This document shows positions 15,801 through 24,388 of a stretch of 64,000 nucleotides of DNA, piece by piece. Position 1 is the stretch's first letter. Each line of letters starts with the position of its first letter. Source of the stretch: Demequina aestuarii. Lineage in GTDB: Bacteria; Actinomycetota; Actinomycetes; Actinomycetales; Demequinaceae. The notes below the pieces were generated by a model. The model made no database searches and was not told the origin of the DNA. It saw only the letters and a program-made list of their open reading frames with translations. The stretch is taken from assembly GCF_000975095.1 (NCBI RefSeq), contig NZ_BBRD01000001.1, forward strand, positions 238,714-302,713, read 5' to 3'. A program made the position numbers and the translations under genes.

Positions 15801-17468
15801 GTGAATGCCAACCCGTCGGCCGCCTTTGCGCGCGAGCTCGTCGCCTCGCTCTATGACCTGGGTGTGAGGGACTTCGTCCTGTGCCCGGGATCGCGTTCGG
15901 GGCCCTTGGCACACGCGCTTGCGGAGGCGGGCGGCGGCAACCCTCCTCTCGGTGCTCCCCGCGTCGACCTGCACGTACGAGTCGACGAGCGTGCCGCGGC
16001 CTTCTTGGCGCTCGGCATCGCGCGTGGGCGAGCGGTGACGGGTGTCCCGCGGCCGGTCGCGATGATCACGACCTCGGGGACCGCCGTGGGCAACCTGCTG
16101 CCGGCCGTCATGGAGGCGCATCACAGCGGGGTCCCGCTGCTCCTGATCACGGCGGATCGCCCGGGCGAGATGCGGGGAGTGGGCGCCAACCAGACCACCG
16201 ATCAAGGTGGGATCTTCGCTGCCTTTGCGCGGTGGAACGCTGAGGTGCCCGCACCCGAGTCTCACGAGGCTCCCGGACGCGCGGCGACTCTCGCGGCCCG
16301 CGCGGTGGCGATCGCGATGGGCGACCCCGCGCGTGACGACATGACCGGAACCCCAGGCCCCGTCCACCTGAACATCGAGTTCCGCGAGCCCCTCGAGGCG
16401 GACGGCGGCGTCTGGCAGGACCCGCCACGCATCGACCCCACACCTTCGTACGGCACTCGCGTGCTCACGGCGGCGGACCTGCCCGCACCCTTGCCCGCCG
16501 TCGAACGGGGGGTGGTGATCGCGGGCGACCGCGCCGGCGAGGTCGCCCGCGAGGTGGCGGAGGCGCACGGCTGGCCCCTGCTCGCCGAACCCACCTCCGG
16601 CGCTCGTGCAGGTGACGCGTGCATCGGCTTCTACGTCAGCGTGCTGGAGAGCGAGGCGGGACGCAGCCTCGCCGAACAGGTGCACCAGGTGGTGGTGATC
16701 GGCAGGCCCACGCTGTCTCGGCCCATCCAGCAGCTCATCGCGCGCGCGCCATCGCTGATCGTCGCCGCTCACGGCGCCCGCTGGCGAGAGGCGCCGCGCC
16801 ACGCCGACCAAGTGGTGCGCACCGTGCCGACGTCGTGGTTGACGCGCAACGACGGCACGCTGGAGCTGGGCGACTCGGCGTGGCTCGCGCGCTGGCGCGA
16901 GGCCGCCTCCGAGTTCGAGGATGTCGCGCATGCCTGGGGGGGCGATGCCGTGGCCGACGCCTTCATGGCCCCCCTCGGCAAGGGCGACGTCGCGGTGATC
17001 GGCTCGTCGGGGCCCATCCGGGCGGTCGATCGGGTCGGTCCGGTGTGCTCGCCTGGCGAGGTCCCCACCCTCATCGCGAACCGTGGGCTGTCCGGAATCG
17101 ACGGCACCGTCTCCACTGCGGTGGGGGTCGCGCTCGCCACGGGCCAGCCCACGCATGCGCTGATGGGCGACGTGACGTTCCTGCACGACATCGGGGGTCT
17201 GCTGATCGGTCCGCTCGAGCAGCGGCCGCGCCTGCGCATCGTGGTCGCGAATGACGGCGGCGGCACCATCTTTGGGCGGCTCGAGCACGCCTCCGCCCCT
17301 GCGGAGCACGTCGAGCGCGTGTTCACCACTCCGCACGGCGTGGACATCGGTGCGCTCTGCGCGGGGTACGGCGTTCCTCACGTCGCCGTGCGCAACGCCG
17401 ATGCGCTGGCGCGCGCAGTCGCCACACCTCCGGCCACGCTCGAGGTGGTCGAGGCGCGGCTGCGCTGA
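15801..17468 (+). CDS. menD: 2-succinyl-5-enolpyruvyl-6-hydroxy-3-cyclohexene-1-carboxylate synthase
   Basis: A 555-residue thiamine-diphosphate enzyme joining isochorismate and 2-oxoglutarate in menaquinone synthesis. The N-terminal TPP pyrimidine domain has FVLCPGSRSGPLAHAL and the TTSGTAVGNLLPAVMEA region; the C-terminal pyrophosphate-binding motif is GDVTFLHDIGGLL through VANDGGGTIFG. It starts with GTG directly after the menC stop, so the pair is co-transcribed. The 3' end lies 6 bp from the convergent dehydrogenase. Confidence 0.94.
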   Translation: MNANPSAAFARELVASLYDLGVRDFVLCPGSRSGPLAHALAEAGGGNPPLGAPRVDLHVRVDERAAAFLALGIARGRAVTGVPRPVAMITTSGTAVGNLLPAVMEAHHSGVPLLLITADRPGEMRGVGANQTTDQGGIFAAFARWNAEVPAPESHEAPGRAATLAARAVAIAMGDPARDDMTGTPGPVHLNIEFREPLEADGGVWQDPPRIDPTPSYGTRVLTAADLPAPLPAVERGVVIAGDRAGEVAREVAEAHGWPLLAEPTSGARAGDACIGFYVSVLESEAGRSLAEQVHQVVVIGRPTLSRPIQQLIARAPSLIVAAHGARWREAPRHADQVVRTVPTSWLTRNDGTLELGDSAWLARWREAASEFEDVAHAWGGDAVADAFMAPLGKGDVAVIGSSGPIRAVDRVGPVCSPGEVPTLIANRGLSGIDGTVSTAVGVALATGQPTHALMGDVTFLHDIGGLLIGPLEQRPRLRIVVANDGGGTIFGRLEHASAPAEHVERVFTTPHGVDIGALCAGYGVPHVAVRNADALARAVATPPATLEVVEARLR

Positions 17469-17474
17469 GTCGGT

Positions 17475-18434
17475 CTAGACCTCCAGCACGACCTTGCGCT
17501 GGCCGGGCCGAGGGTGCATCGCCGCAGCGAAGGCGCGCTGAACCTGGGCGATGGGGAACACGTGAGTGACGATGTGCTCGGCCACCCCTGGCTGCTCCAC
17601 GAGGTAGTCCTGAGCACTCTCCAGCATGGCGCGGTGCTCCCGGGTGACCCCGGTGATCAGGGTCCCATTGCGACGGAAGAAATCGCGCAGGGGCAGCGCG
17701 TACCAGTCGTCGTCCGGCACCCCGAAGGCGACCACCGAGCCGCCTGGTGCCACCGCCGCCATCGCGTCGGCGAGCGTGGACGTCTGGTGTCCCACCATCT
17801 CGAGCACGATGTCGGGCCGGTCGGCATCCGCGATGTCCCGGGCCCAGCCGCGTGACGTGTCGCGCAGCAGGTCGTCGAATGGCAGCCCCATCGCATCGGC
17901 GGCACGGTCGAGCGGGTCGACCCCCAGAATGCGTCCGGCGCCGTGGTGACGGGCGAGGACGCTGGCCATGAGCCCGAACGGCCCCACGCCCACGATCCCG
18001 ACGCTGCGCCCGTCCAGCGGACCCAGGCGGTCGAAGACGGTCATCAGACACGCGACCGACTGTGCGACGGTGACATGCGTGTCGGGCGCGTCGATGCGCA
18101 CCTTGGAGACCTGGTCTCCCGAGGTGATGAACACCTGGCGCAGCGCATCCCAGTTCGACGCCCAGCCCACCACCCGGTCGCCGGACACGAAGTCGGGGTG
18201 CGCGGAGCACAGCACCTCGCCCACGATCTCGTGCATCGGCCGCCCGGCCTGTCCCGCGCCGCCTGCCGGCACCATCGCGCCGCGAGCGAAGGGCAGGTCC
18301 GAACCGCACACTGCTCCCGCCGTCAGTTCGACCAGCAGCTCGCCGGGCTGGATGGACAGCGGCGGCGACTCCTCGACACGCTCGAAGCGGTGCGGTGCGG
18401 CGACTCGGTATGCCCAGGTGGTGTCGGTGCTCAT
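17475..18434 (-). CDS. Zinc-binding-type alcohol dehydrogenase (MDR family)
   Basis: A 319-residue medium-chain dehydrogenase. The GroES-like N-terminal domain contains the zinc ligand region GAVCGSD and MHEIVGEV; the nucleotide-binding motif is VGIVGVGPFGLMA near residue 145. The four-cysteine structural zinc loop of classical alcohol dehydrogenases is absent, and the protein is about 20-30 residues shorter than usual. The substrate is unknown. It stands alone between menD and a methyltransferase and has its own leaderless-type promoter. Confidence 0.8.
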   Translation of the reverse strand: MSTDTTWAYRVAAPHRFERVEESPPLSIQPGELLVELTAGAVCGSDLPFARGAMVPAGGAGQAGRPMHEIVGEVLCSAHPDFVSGDRVVGWASNWDALRQVFITSGDQVSKVRIDAPDTHVTVAQSVACLMTVFDRLGPLDGRSVGIVGVGPFGLMASVLARHHGAGRILGVDPLDRAADAMGLPFDDLLRDTSRGWARDIADADRPDIVLEMVGHQTSTLADAMAAVAPGGSVVAFGVPDDDWYALPLRDFFRRNGTLITGVTREHRAMLESAQDYLVEQPGVAEHIVTHVFPIAQVQRAFAAAMHPRPGQRKVVLEV

Positions 18435-18441
18435 AGGGCGG

Positions 18442-18447
18442 ACGCTA
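18442..18447 (-). promoter_or_regulatory. Leaderless-type -10 box of the dehydrogenase gene
   Basis: TAGCGT on the minus strand lies 7 bases before the ATG at 18434. Confidence 0.5.
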
Positions 18448-18502
18448 GCAACGCGTCAGCGGCACCACCCGGGACCTCGGGCCGGGGGTGCGACGCTCGA
18501 GG

Positions 18503-19159
18503 TCAGTCGTGTCGCCGTGCCACCAGGACGGCGTCCCGCCACAGGCGCTCGCGGCCGTCGGGCTCGCGGGTGGTGCGCTCGCGGAGAGTTGCCGACACCT
18601 CCCACAGCGACCGGTCGAGCACCACGGCGACGTCGTCGGCAGCGAACGTCTTGTCTCGCAGGTCGGGGTGCTCGACGGCGTGCGGGTCGGTGGGATGGTG
18701 CCCGATGACGACGAGCATCCCGCCGGGTGCCACTGCTCCGGCGAGCGTCTCCACGAGCCATCGCCCCCCGTGCACCGAGTGCGTGTAGAGCGACGTCACC
18801 AGGTTCCATGGCCCCTGGGAGGCGACGAGCGCCTCGAGGTCGTCGTCGGTGAACGTGACGTGCTGTCCGACTCCTGCGGCCGCGGCGTGCTCGCGCGCCC
18901 GGCCGATCGCTGTCGACGACAGGTCGACAGCCGTCACGAGCCAGCCCTGCCGCGCCAGCCAGACGGCATCGGCACCCTCTCCGCAGCCGACGTCCAGGGC
19001 GGTGCCGGGCGTCACGATGTGCTCGACCTCATCGATCAGGGGAGCGTTCGGCTGTCCTGTCCACACGCGCTCCCGGGAGCGGTACCGCGCGTCCCATGCC
19101 TCTCGTTCGACGTCACGTGCGGACTCGCCGGAGGGGTTGTCCTCGGTTCGCGTGGTCAT
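18503..19159 (-). CDS. Class I SAM-dependent methyltransferase
   Basis: A 218-residue cytoplasmic methyltransferase with motif I ALDVGCGEGADAVWLA near residue 55, the acidic residue ending strand 2 in VTAVDLS, and a motif IV region NLVTSLYTHS. The N-terminal WDARYRSRERVWTGQPN stretch resembles TehB/thiopurine-type methyltransferases of actinobacteria. It is unlikely to be MenG/UbiE, which has a different motif I and conserved C-terminal signature, although it lies among men genes. A GGGAGG ribosome-binding sequence precedes the ATG, unlike the leaderless neighbours. Confidence 0.82.
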   Translation of the reverse strand: MTTRTEDNPSGESARDVEREAWDARYRSRERVWTGQPNAPLIDEVEHIVTPGTALDVGCGEGADAVWLARQGWLVTAVDLSSTAIGRAREHAAAAGVGQHVTFTDDDLEALVASQGPWNLVTSLYTHSVHGGRWLVETLAGAVAPGGMLVVIGHHPTDPHAVEHPDLRDKTFAADDVAVVLDRSLWEVSATLRERTTREPDGRERLWRDAVLVARRHD

Positions 19160-19255
19160 GGCGCCTCCCGGGTTCCGGCCGCGATCGGTGGACGTCAGGA
19201 AGGTGCGTCCCCAACGCGGCGCATCGGCTCGAGCTTCACTCTCGATTGTGCCTGG

Positions 19256-20527
19256 TCAGCCGCCGATGCGCGCGCCCAGTGCCCGGCGCATCGGCTCGAG
19301 CTTGGCTTCGGACTCCGCCCACTCCGCATCGGGCTCGCTCGCGGCGACGATGCCGCACCCGGCGAAGAGCCGCATGCGGCTCTGGTCGGTCGCGTCGATC
19401 TCCGCCGACCGCAGGCCGATGCACCACTCGCCGTCGCCCGCCGCGTCGATCCAGCCCACCGGCCCGGCGTAGCGGCCCCGATCGATTCCCTCGAGCGTGT
19501 CGATCACGTGGGCGGCGGCCAGGGTGGGCGTTCCGCAGACCGCCGCAGAGGGGTGAAGCTCGCGGATCAGCTCGAGTGCGCTCGCGTTGTGGCTGAGCAC
19601 GCCCGTGACATCCGTCGCGAGGTGCATGACGTTCGGGAGGTGCAGGACGCTCGGCTCGTCCGGAACATTGACGGACGCGCAGTGCGCCGCGAGCACGTTG
19701 GTCACTGACGTCACTGCGTACTCGTGCTCCTCGCGGTCCTTCGATGAGCGTGCGAGGGCGGCCGCGTGCGCGAGGTCAGCGGTCTCGTCGCCGGTGGGGC
19801 GGATCGTGCCCGCAAGGACGCGAGACGTGACGAGGCCGTGATCCACCCGGGCCAAGAGCTCGGGAGTGGCACCCACGAGCCCGTCGACGTGGAAGGCCCA
19901 GCAGCTCGGGTAGTCGGCCGCGAGCGCGGCGAGCACGGTCCTGACGTCGACGGGGCCGTCGCCGTGGGCCTGGACGGCACGCGCCAGCACCACCTTGTCG
20001 AGCTCCCCGGCGCCGATGCGCTCGATGGCCGAGGCGACGGCCGTCGCCCACGCGTCGCGGTCACCCGCCTCGATGGTGATCGGGGGCAGCGTGGCGGGCG
20101 GCGACGACTCCCCGAGCGCGTCGTCCAGCGTCGGAGGCTCGGTGAGGCCGTCGCCGTCGATCACGGTGAACCAGGCGCGCCCGTCCCGCAGCCCCACCAC
20201 GTAGCGCGGGACCACGAGGCTGCCGCCGGCCGCTGACGCATCGGCGAACGAGAACGAGCCGAAGGCGATCAGGCCGGTGCCGGCCTGGCGCACGTCGTCG
20301 TGGACCTTGGCGTGGCGCGTCACCCGTCGCCACCAGGCGTCGGCCTCGTCGATGCGCTGGGCGCCCGCGGTGTCGATCCTCGCGGATTCACCCCACGCGA
20401 TCAGGCCCTGGCCGCGCCTCACCCACGAGATCCCGTTCTCGGGAAGCAGCGCGAGGAGGTCGTCGGGTGCCGGGATCTCGACGGTCCGAACGACGAGGGG
20501 CACGGGACTGGCGGCAAGCACGCTCAC
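19256..20527 (-). CDS. menF: Isochorismate synthase
   Basis: A 423-residue chorismate-binding enzyme converting chorismate to isochorismate. Signature regions are GELDKVVLARAVQAHG near residue 185, HPSAAVCGTPTLAA, RGRYAGPVGW with DGEWCIGLRSAEID, and the C-terminal LFAGCGIVAASEPDAEW that binds Mg2+. It could equally feed siderophore synthesis, but no siderophore genes are present and the men cluster surrounds it. It starts with GTG, 6 bases after a -10 box. An unusual four-copy repeat lies directly upstream. Confidence 0.9.
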   Translation of the reverse strand: MSVLAASPVPLVVRTVEIPAPDDLLALLPENGISWVRRGQGLIAWGESARIDTAGAQRIDEADAWWRRVTRHAKVHDDVRQAGTGLIAFGSFSFADASAAGGSLVVPRYVVGLRDGRAWFTVIDGDGLTEPPTLDDALGESSPPATLPPITIEAGDRDAWATAVASAIERIGAGELDKVVLARAVQAHGDGPVDVRTVLAALAADYPSCWAFHVDGLVGATPELLARVDHGLVTSRVLAGTIRPTGDETADLAHAAALARSSKDREEHEYAVTSVTNVLAAHCASVNVPDEPSVLHLPNVMHLATDVTGVLSHNASALELIRELHPSAAVCGTPTLAAAHVIDTLEGIDRGRYAGPVGWIDAAGDGEWCIGLRSAEIDATDQSRMRLFAGCGIVAASEPDAEWAESEAKLEPMRRALGARIGG

Positions 20528-20533
20528 CCAGCA

Positions 20534-20539
20534 AGCCTA
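20534..20539 (-). promoter_or_regulatory. Leaderless-type -10 box of menF
   Basis: TAGGCT on the minus strand lies 6 bases before the GTG at 20527. A -35 region would fall against the edge of the repeat block starting at 20566. Confidence 0.55.
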
Positions 20540-20565
20540 CGTCCGGCTCTGACGTCTCCCGGCCT

Positions 20566-20726
20566 CCTAGGAAGGTGGGGACTCATTCTGGGGACCGGGA
20601 GCATCCTGGAGGAACGTCCGGACTCATCGAGGAGCTGAGCCCTCCACGAAGGCCTCGCCTGCAGATGAGTCCTGGACTTCCTCGAGCGGCGGGCGTCGTC
20701 GAAGAATGAGTCCTGGGGTTCCTAGG
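20566..20726. repeat. Four-copy inverted and direct repeat upstream of menF
   Basis: Four copies of the word RATGAGTCC-N5-TTCC occur: inverted at 20566-20588 and 20611-20628, direct at 20664-20682 and 20704-20726. The outermost copies form a 23-bp imperfect palindrome pair with CCTAGG ends (18 of 23 positions complementary). The whole block fills most of the 232-bp gap between menF and the alditol-oxidase-like gene, both on the minus strand. It may be an operator array, a REP-like element or a fold-back element. No coding potential was seen in the gap. Confidence 0.65.
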
Positions 20727-20759
20727 ACGGGCGAGGGGCCGGCGTGCCGCCCCCCAGCG

Positions 20760-22016
20760 CTAGAGACGCACGCCCAGGCGCCGCAGGTGGTCGTTCGCGA
20801 ACCGCCCCGCGGGATCGAGCGCCTCGAACTGGGCCCGTGCGTCGGCGAGGCGAGGCGTGACGGAGGCGACCGCGTCGGCCGTCATGGAGTGCACCTTGCC
20901 CCAGTGCGGGCGGGCGCCGAACGGCGCGAGCGCGGCCTCGATGCGGGGGGTCAGAGCGGCGACTGCCTCCGGGGAGTTGCGCCAGGTGAAGTGGATCGCG
21001 AGGGTGTCACGACCGTAGGCGCCCGAGAGCCACAGCGCGTCGGCGGCGACAGTCCGCAGTTCCGAGACGAGCAGGTGCGGGGCGATCTCGGCGCCGAGCT
21101 CCCGCACGGCCGAGAGCGCGTCTGGCCCGTCCGCGAGCGCCACGAAGTACTCGGTCTGGATCTCGTCGCCGTTCGAGGGCGTGGAGTCGAGTCGGAAGTG
21201 AGGCAGTCTCTCGAGCCACGGACCTGGCACGCCGCCCTTGACCGTGAGGTTGGCGGGCGGCACGTCTACGAGGCCCGCCTCGGCCGCGGTCTCGACGCGG
21301 GCGCCCAGCCACCGCTCCTGCGGGTCCTCTCCCAGGCCGATGCGGGTCTTGCGCCACGCCTGCTGGATCGTGGGCTCGTCCCACATGGTGAACAGGCTGA
21401 CGGAGTATCCGGCACCCATGATCGCGGGCAGGTCCCCCAGCGCTGCATCCCACGACAGGCCTCGGTAGACGTCCTGGCGCACGAGGTAGGTGGGCTGGAT
21501 GTCGAGGGTCACCCGCACGGCGATGCCGTATGCGCCGAGGCCCACCACGAGCCCCTCGAAGCCCTCGTCGCCTCGCCGCGTCTCGATGACCTCGCCGGCC
21601 ACATTCACGTATGTCAGCCCGGCGACCGCATCGGACAGGCAGCCGTTCCTGACGCCGGAACCGTGCGTGCCGGTCGCGACCGCTCCGCCCACCGAGATGT
21701 GGGGCAGCGAGCCCATGTTGTGGAGGGCCCAGCCTTGTGACTCGAGCCATACGGCGAGCTCTCCGTACCGAGTGCCGGCGCCCACCGTGACCGCGCGGGC
21801 GGCCTCGTCGATTCTCGGCTCGGCCGGGATGCCGGTGACCGTGACGAGCCTGCCGGCGCTGTCGGCGAGGTCGGTGAAGCTGTGGCGCGTGCCGAGCGCG
21901 CGGACCGGGCCGTCGGTGCCGGCGACAGCGTCTTGCACCTCCTCGACGGACCTGGCCTCGATCAATTCGGCTGCGCCGAAGGTGTGCGTGCCCGCCCAGG
22001 TCGCTCCGATGCTCAT
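20760..22016 (-). CDS. FAD-linked alditol/aldonolactone oxidase (AldO-like)
   Basis: A 418-residue vanillyl-alcohol-oxidase-family flavoenzyme. RALGTRHSFTDLADSAG (His45, the expected covalent FAD attachment site) and SVGGAVATGTHGSG form the FAD-binding domain. The C-terminal domain has the ALO-type motif RPHWGKVHSM near residue 375. Length and sequence resemble Streptomyces alditol oxidase and xylitol oxidases, which oxidise sugar alcohols with O2 to give H2O2. The substrate is inferred only from family. Its own leaderless-type promoter diverges from the MenJ-like gene. Confidence 0.84.
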   Translation of the reverse strand: MSIGATWAGTHTFGAAELIEARSVEEVQDAVAGTDGPVRALGTRHSFTDLADSAGRLVTVTGIPAEPRIDEAARAVTVGAGTRYGELAVWLESQGWALHNMGSLPHISVGGAVATGTHGSGVRNGCLSDAVAGLTYVNVAGEVIETRRGDEGFEGLVVGLGAYGIAVRVTLDIQPTYLVRQDVYRGLSWDAALGDLPAIMGAGYSVSLFTMWDEPTIQQAWRKTRIGLGEDPQERWLGARVETAAEAGLVDVPPANLTVKGGVPGPWLERLPHFRLDSTPSNGDEIQTEYFVALADGPDALSAVRELGAEIAPHLLVSELRTVAADALWLSGAYGRDTLAIHFTWRNSPEAVAALTPRIEAALAPFGARPHWGKVHSMTADAVASVTPRLADARAQFEALDPAGRFANDHLRRLGVRL

Positions 22017-22022
22017 GGCGCC

Positions 22023-22028
22023 AGCCTA
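22023..22028 (-). promoter_or_regulatory. Leaderless-type -10 box of the alditol-oxidase-like gene
   Basis: TAGGCT on the minus strand lies 6 bases before the ATG at 22016. Confidence 0.55.
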
Positions 22029-22125
22029 AGCGGAGCGCGCGAACTCGTATTTTCGCAACACCCCAGTTGCCATTCGCGTGCGGCGGAGACCCCATTTGTG
22101 TGCGTCCGCACCCTCCCGCGACGCG

Positions 22126-22131
22126 TACCCT
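22126..22131 (+). promoter_or_regulatory. Leaderless-type -10 box of the menJ-like gene
   Basis: TACCCT lies 7 bases before the GTG at 22139, supporting that start over the upstream in-frame ATG at 22067. Confidence 0.55.
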
Positions 22132-22138
22132 GGTGGGC

Positions 22139-23422
22139 GTGCGAACCGAAGCAGATGTGATCGTCGTGGGCGCCGGGCCCGGCGGCTCAGCAGCGGCGCA
22201 TTACTTGGCCCGCGAGGGCTTCGACGTCATCGCCCTCGAGAAGTCGTACTTCCCTCGTGAGAAGGTCTGCGGCGACGGCCTGACGCCTCGCGCGGTGCGA
22301 GAGCTCGAGCTGATCGGGCTGCCCACCCCCCGCGAAGAGGGCTGGATCCCCAACTGGGGCCTGCGCATGGTGGGAGGCGGGCACCGCCTCGAGTTCCCGT
22401 GGCACGAGCAGGAATCCTTCCCCGACTACGGACTGTCGCTCCCGCGCGCGAGCTTCGATCACAAGCTGGCCGAGCATGCGCGCCGGGCCGGGGCCGACGT
22501 CCGCGAGGGCTGGTTCGTGACGGGCGCCACGCGTGACGAGCGCACCGGCCGCGTCACCGGCGTGACGGCCAAGCAGACTGACGCCAAGGGACGCAAGATC
22601 GGCGACGAGGTCACATACACGGCGCCCGTGGTGATCGCCGCCGACGGCGTGAGCGCCCGAATCGCGCTGGGGCTCGGCATCGAGCGCATGAACAATCGGC
22701 CCATCGGGGTCGCGGTCCGCACCTACTTCGAGACCCCCCGCCACGACGAGGAGTGGATGGAGGGGCACCTCGAGATCTGGGACGGCAAGCCCGGACACAG
22801 CAACCTGCTTCCTGGCTACGGGTGGATCTTTCCGCTCGGCGACGGCACCGCCAACGTCGGCCTCGGCACCCTCAGTCCGAACGGCAGCCCCTCCAAGCTC
22901 GACCATCGCGCGCTCATGGACGGCTGGCTGCGCCACAACACCGACGGGTGGGGATTCGACCCGGACGCCCCCGTCTCCAAGGTGCAGGGCGCGGCGATCC
23001 CCATGGCCTTCAACCGGCAGCCCCACTACGTGCCGGGCATGATGCTCATCGGCGACGCGGGCGGCATGGTCAACCCGTTCAATGGCGAGGGCATCGCCTA
23101 CGCGATGCAGGCGGCCAGGACGGCGGCCGATGCGCTGGTGGAGTGGCGCGCCGCGTCCGGCGACGTCGCCAAGGAGGCGGCGCTCGTCGGCTACGCGCGG
23201 AAGATGAAGGAACAGCTCGGCGGGTACTACTCTCTAGGGCGTGTGTTCGCGCACCTGATCGCCCACCCCCAGGTCATGAAGGCGTGCACCCGTTACGGAC
23301 TGCCTCAACCGACGGTGATGAGGTTTACGCATAAACTGCTGGCAGATGTCTATGAGCCGCGTGGCGGTGACTGGGCGGACAAGCTGATGACCGCACTGAC
23401 CAGGATCGCCCCCGCGGCCTAG
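22139..23422 (+). CDS. Geranylgeranyl reductase family flavoprotein (MenJ-like)
   Basis: A 427-residue FAD-dependent reductase. The N-terminal dinucleotide motif is VIVVGAGPGGSAAAHYLA, followed by REKVCGDGLTPRAV, and a C-terminal FAD motif MLIGDAGGMVNPFNGEGIAYAM near residue 305. The family saturates isoprenoid double bonds; in mycobacteria MenJ reduces the beta-isoprene unit of menaquinone. Location between men genes and nuoA-N makes menaquinone the likely substrate here (inference). It begins with GTG placed 7 bases after a -10 box. It may form one unit with nuo, whose first gene starts 45 bp later. Confidence 0.88.
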   Translation: MRTEADVIVVGAGPGGSAAAHYLAREGFDVIALEKSYFPREKVCGDGLTPRAVRELELIGLPTPREEGWIPNWGLRMVGGGHRLEFPWHEQESFPDYGLSLPRASFDHKLAEHARRAGADVREGWFVTGATRDERTGRVTGVTAKQTDAKGRKIGDEVTYTAPVVIAADGVSARIALGLGIERMNNRPIGVAVRTYFETPRHDEEWMEGHLEIWDGKPGHSNLLPGYGWIFPLGDGTANVGLGTLSPNGSPSKLDHRALMDGWLRHNTDGWGFDPDAPVSKVQGAAIPMAFNRQPHYVPGMMLIGDAGGMVNPFNGEGIAYAMQAARTAADALVEWRAASGDVAKEAALVGYARKMKEQLGGYYSLGRVFAHLIAHPQVMKACTRYGLPQPTVMRFTHKLLADVYEPRGGDWADKLMTALTRIAPAA

Positions 23423-23467
23423 GGCACGGCGGGATGCTGATCAGCTGACAATGAAGGGAATCGACGA

Positions 23468-23830
23468 GTGAATCCGTACGTGCCGATCGTGGTGATGATC
23501 GTCGTCGCCGCAGCGTTGGCGGTGGCAGGCCTCGTGGTCAGCTCTCTCGTGGGCGGTCCCCAGCGGTACAACTCCGCGAAGGTGGACAAGTACGAGTCGG
23601 GCCTGCAGCCGACCCCGGGTGCCATCGGCGGCGGTCGCATCCCCATCAAGTACTACCTCGTCGCGATGACCTTCATCATTTTTGACATCGAGGTCGTGTT
23701 TTTGTACCCCTGGGCAGTGGCGCACGATGCGCTCGGCTGGTTCGGGCTCATCGCGACCATGACATTCCTCGCCCTCATCACGATCCCCTTCGTGTACGAG
23801 TGGCGCCGCGGCGGATTCGAGTGGGACTGA
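23468..23830 (+). CDS. nuoA: NADH-quinone oxidoreductase subunit A
   Basis: A 120-residue membrane subunit of complex I with three transmembrane helices and the conserved YESGLQPT loop and FIIFDIEVVFLYPWA second-helix motif, in which the acidic residues lie near the quinone entry. It starts with GTG after an AAGGGA ribosome-binding sequence. It is the first gene of a canonical nuoABCDEFGHIJKLMN operon. A perfect 10-bp palindrome GCTGATCAGC (23436-23445) sits just before it. Confidence 0.95.
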   Translation: MNPYVPIVVMIVVAAALAVAGLVVSSLVGGPQRYNSAKVDKYESGLQPTPGAIGGGRIPIKYYLVAMTFIIFDIEVVFLYPWAVAHDALGWFGLIATMTFLALITIPFVYEWRRGGFEWD

Positions 23831-23836
23831 TCTGAC

Positions 23837-24388
23837 ATGGGTATCGAAGAGAGCGCACCTCCGTTCATGCTCGGCACGGTCGAGAAGTTCGTGGGCTATA
23901 TGCGGGCGGGCTCGCTGTGGCCGGCCACGTTCGGGCTCGCGTGCTGCGCGATCGAGATGATGGCGACGGGCACCCCCCGGTTCGACATCTCGCGCCTGGG
24001 CTCCGAGGTCTTCCGCGGCTCGCCGCGCCAGGCCGACATGATGATCGTCGCGGGCCGCGTGTCGAACAAGATGGCGCCGATCGTGCGTCAGGTGTACGAC
24101 CAGATGGCGGAGCCCAAGTGGGTCATCGCCATGGGCGTCTGCGCCTCCTCGGGCGGCATGTTCAACAACTACGCGATCGTGCAAGGCGTGGACCACGTGG
24201 TCCCGGTCGACATCTACCTCCCCGGCTGCCCGCCGCGGCCCGAGATGCTGCTGTATGCGCTGCTCGAGCTCCAGGAGCAGGTGCGCACCACCCCCATGGG
24301 CGCGAACCGTCGCGAGATCGCCGCCGCCGCCGAGGCCGCGGCGCTCCAGGCGACCCCCACCTCCGACCAGAAGGGCCTGCTGCGGTGA
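23837..24388 (+). CDS. nuoB: NADH-quinone oxidoreductase subunit B
   Basis: A 183-residue peripheral-arm subunit that carries the terminal N2 [4Fe-4S] cluster. The ligand cysteines are visible in LACCAIEMM (adjacent pair, near residue 35), [10 protein letters not shown] and [10 protein letters not shown]. It passes electrons to menaquinone at the interface with NuoD and NuoH. The last codon region overlaps the GTG start of nuoC by 4 bp. Confidence 0.96.
   Translation: MGIEESAPPFMLGTVEKFVGYMRAGSLWPATFGLACCAIEMMATGTPRFDISRLGSEVFRGSPRQADMMIVAGRVSNKMAPIVRQVYDQMAEPKWVIAMGVCASSGGMFNNYAIVQGVDHVVPVDIYLPGCPPRPEMLLYALLELQEQVRTTPMGANRREIAAAAEAAALQATPTSDQKGLLR

Noticed and set aside
18503..19159. Methyltransferase as the missing MenG
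   Set aside because: Motif I and the N-terminal region resemble TehB/thiopurine-type enzymes, and the UbiE/MenG C-terminal signature is absent.
23436..23445. Perfect palindrome GCTGATCAGC just before nuoA as an operator
   Set aside because: A 10-bp palindrome is short, no promoter is visible around it, and it may be chance; recorded only in the nuoA entry.
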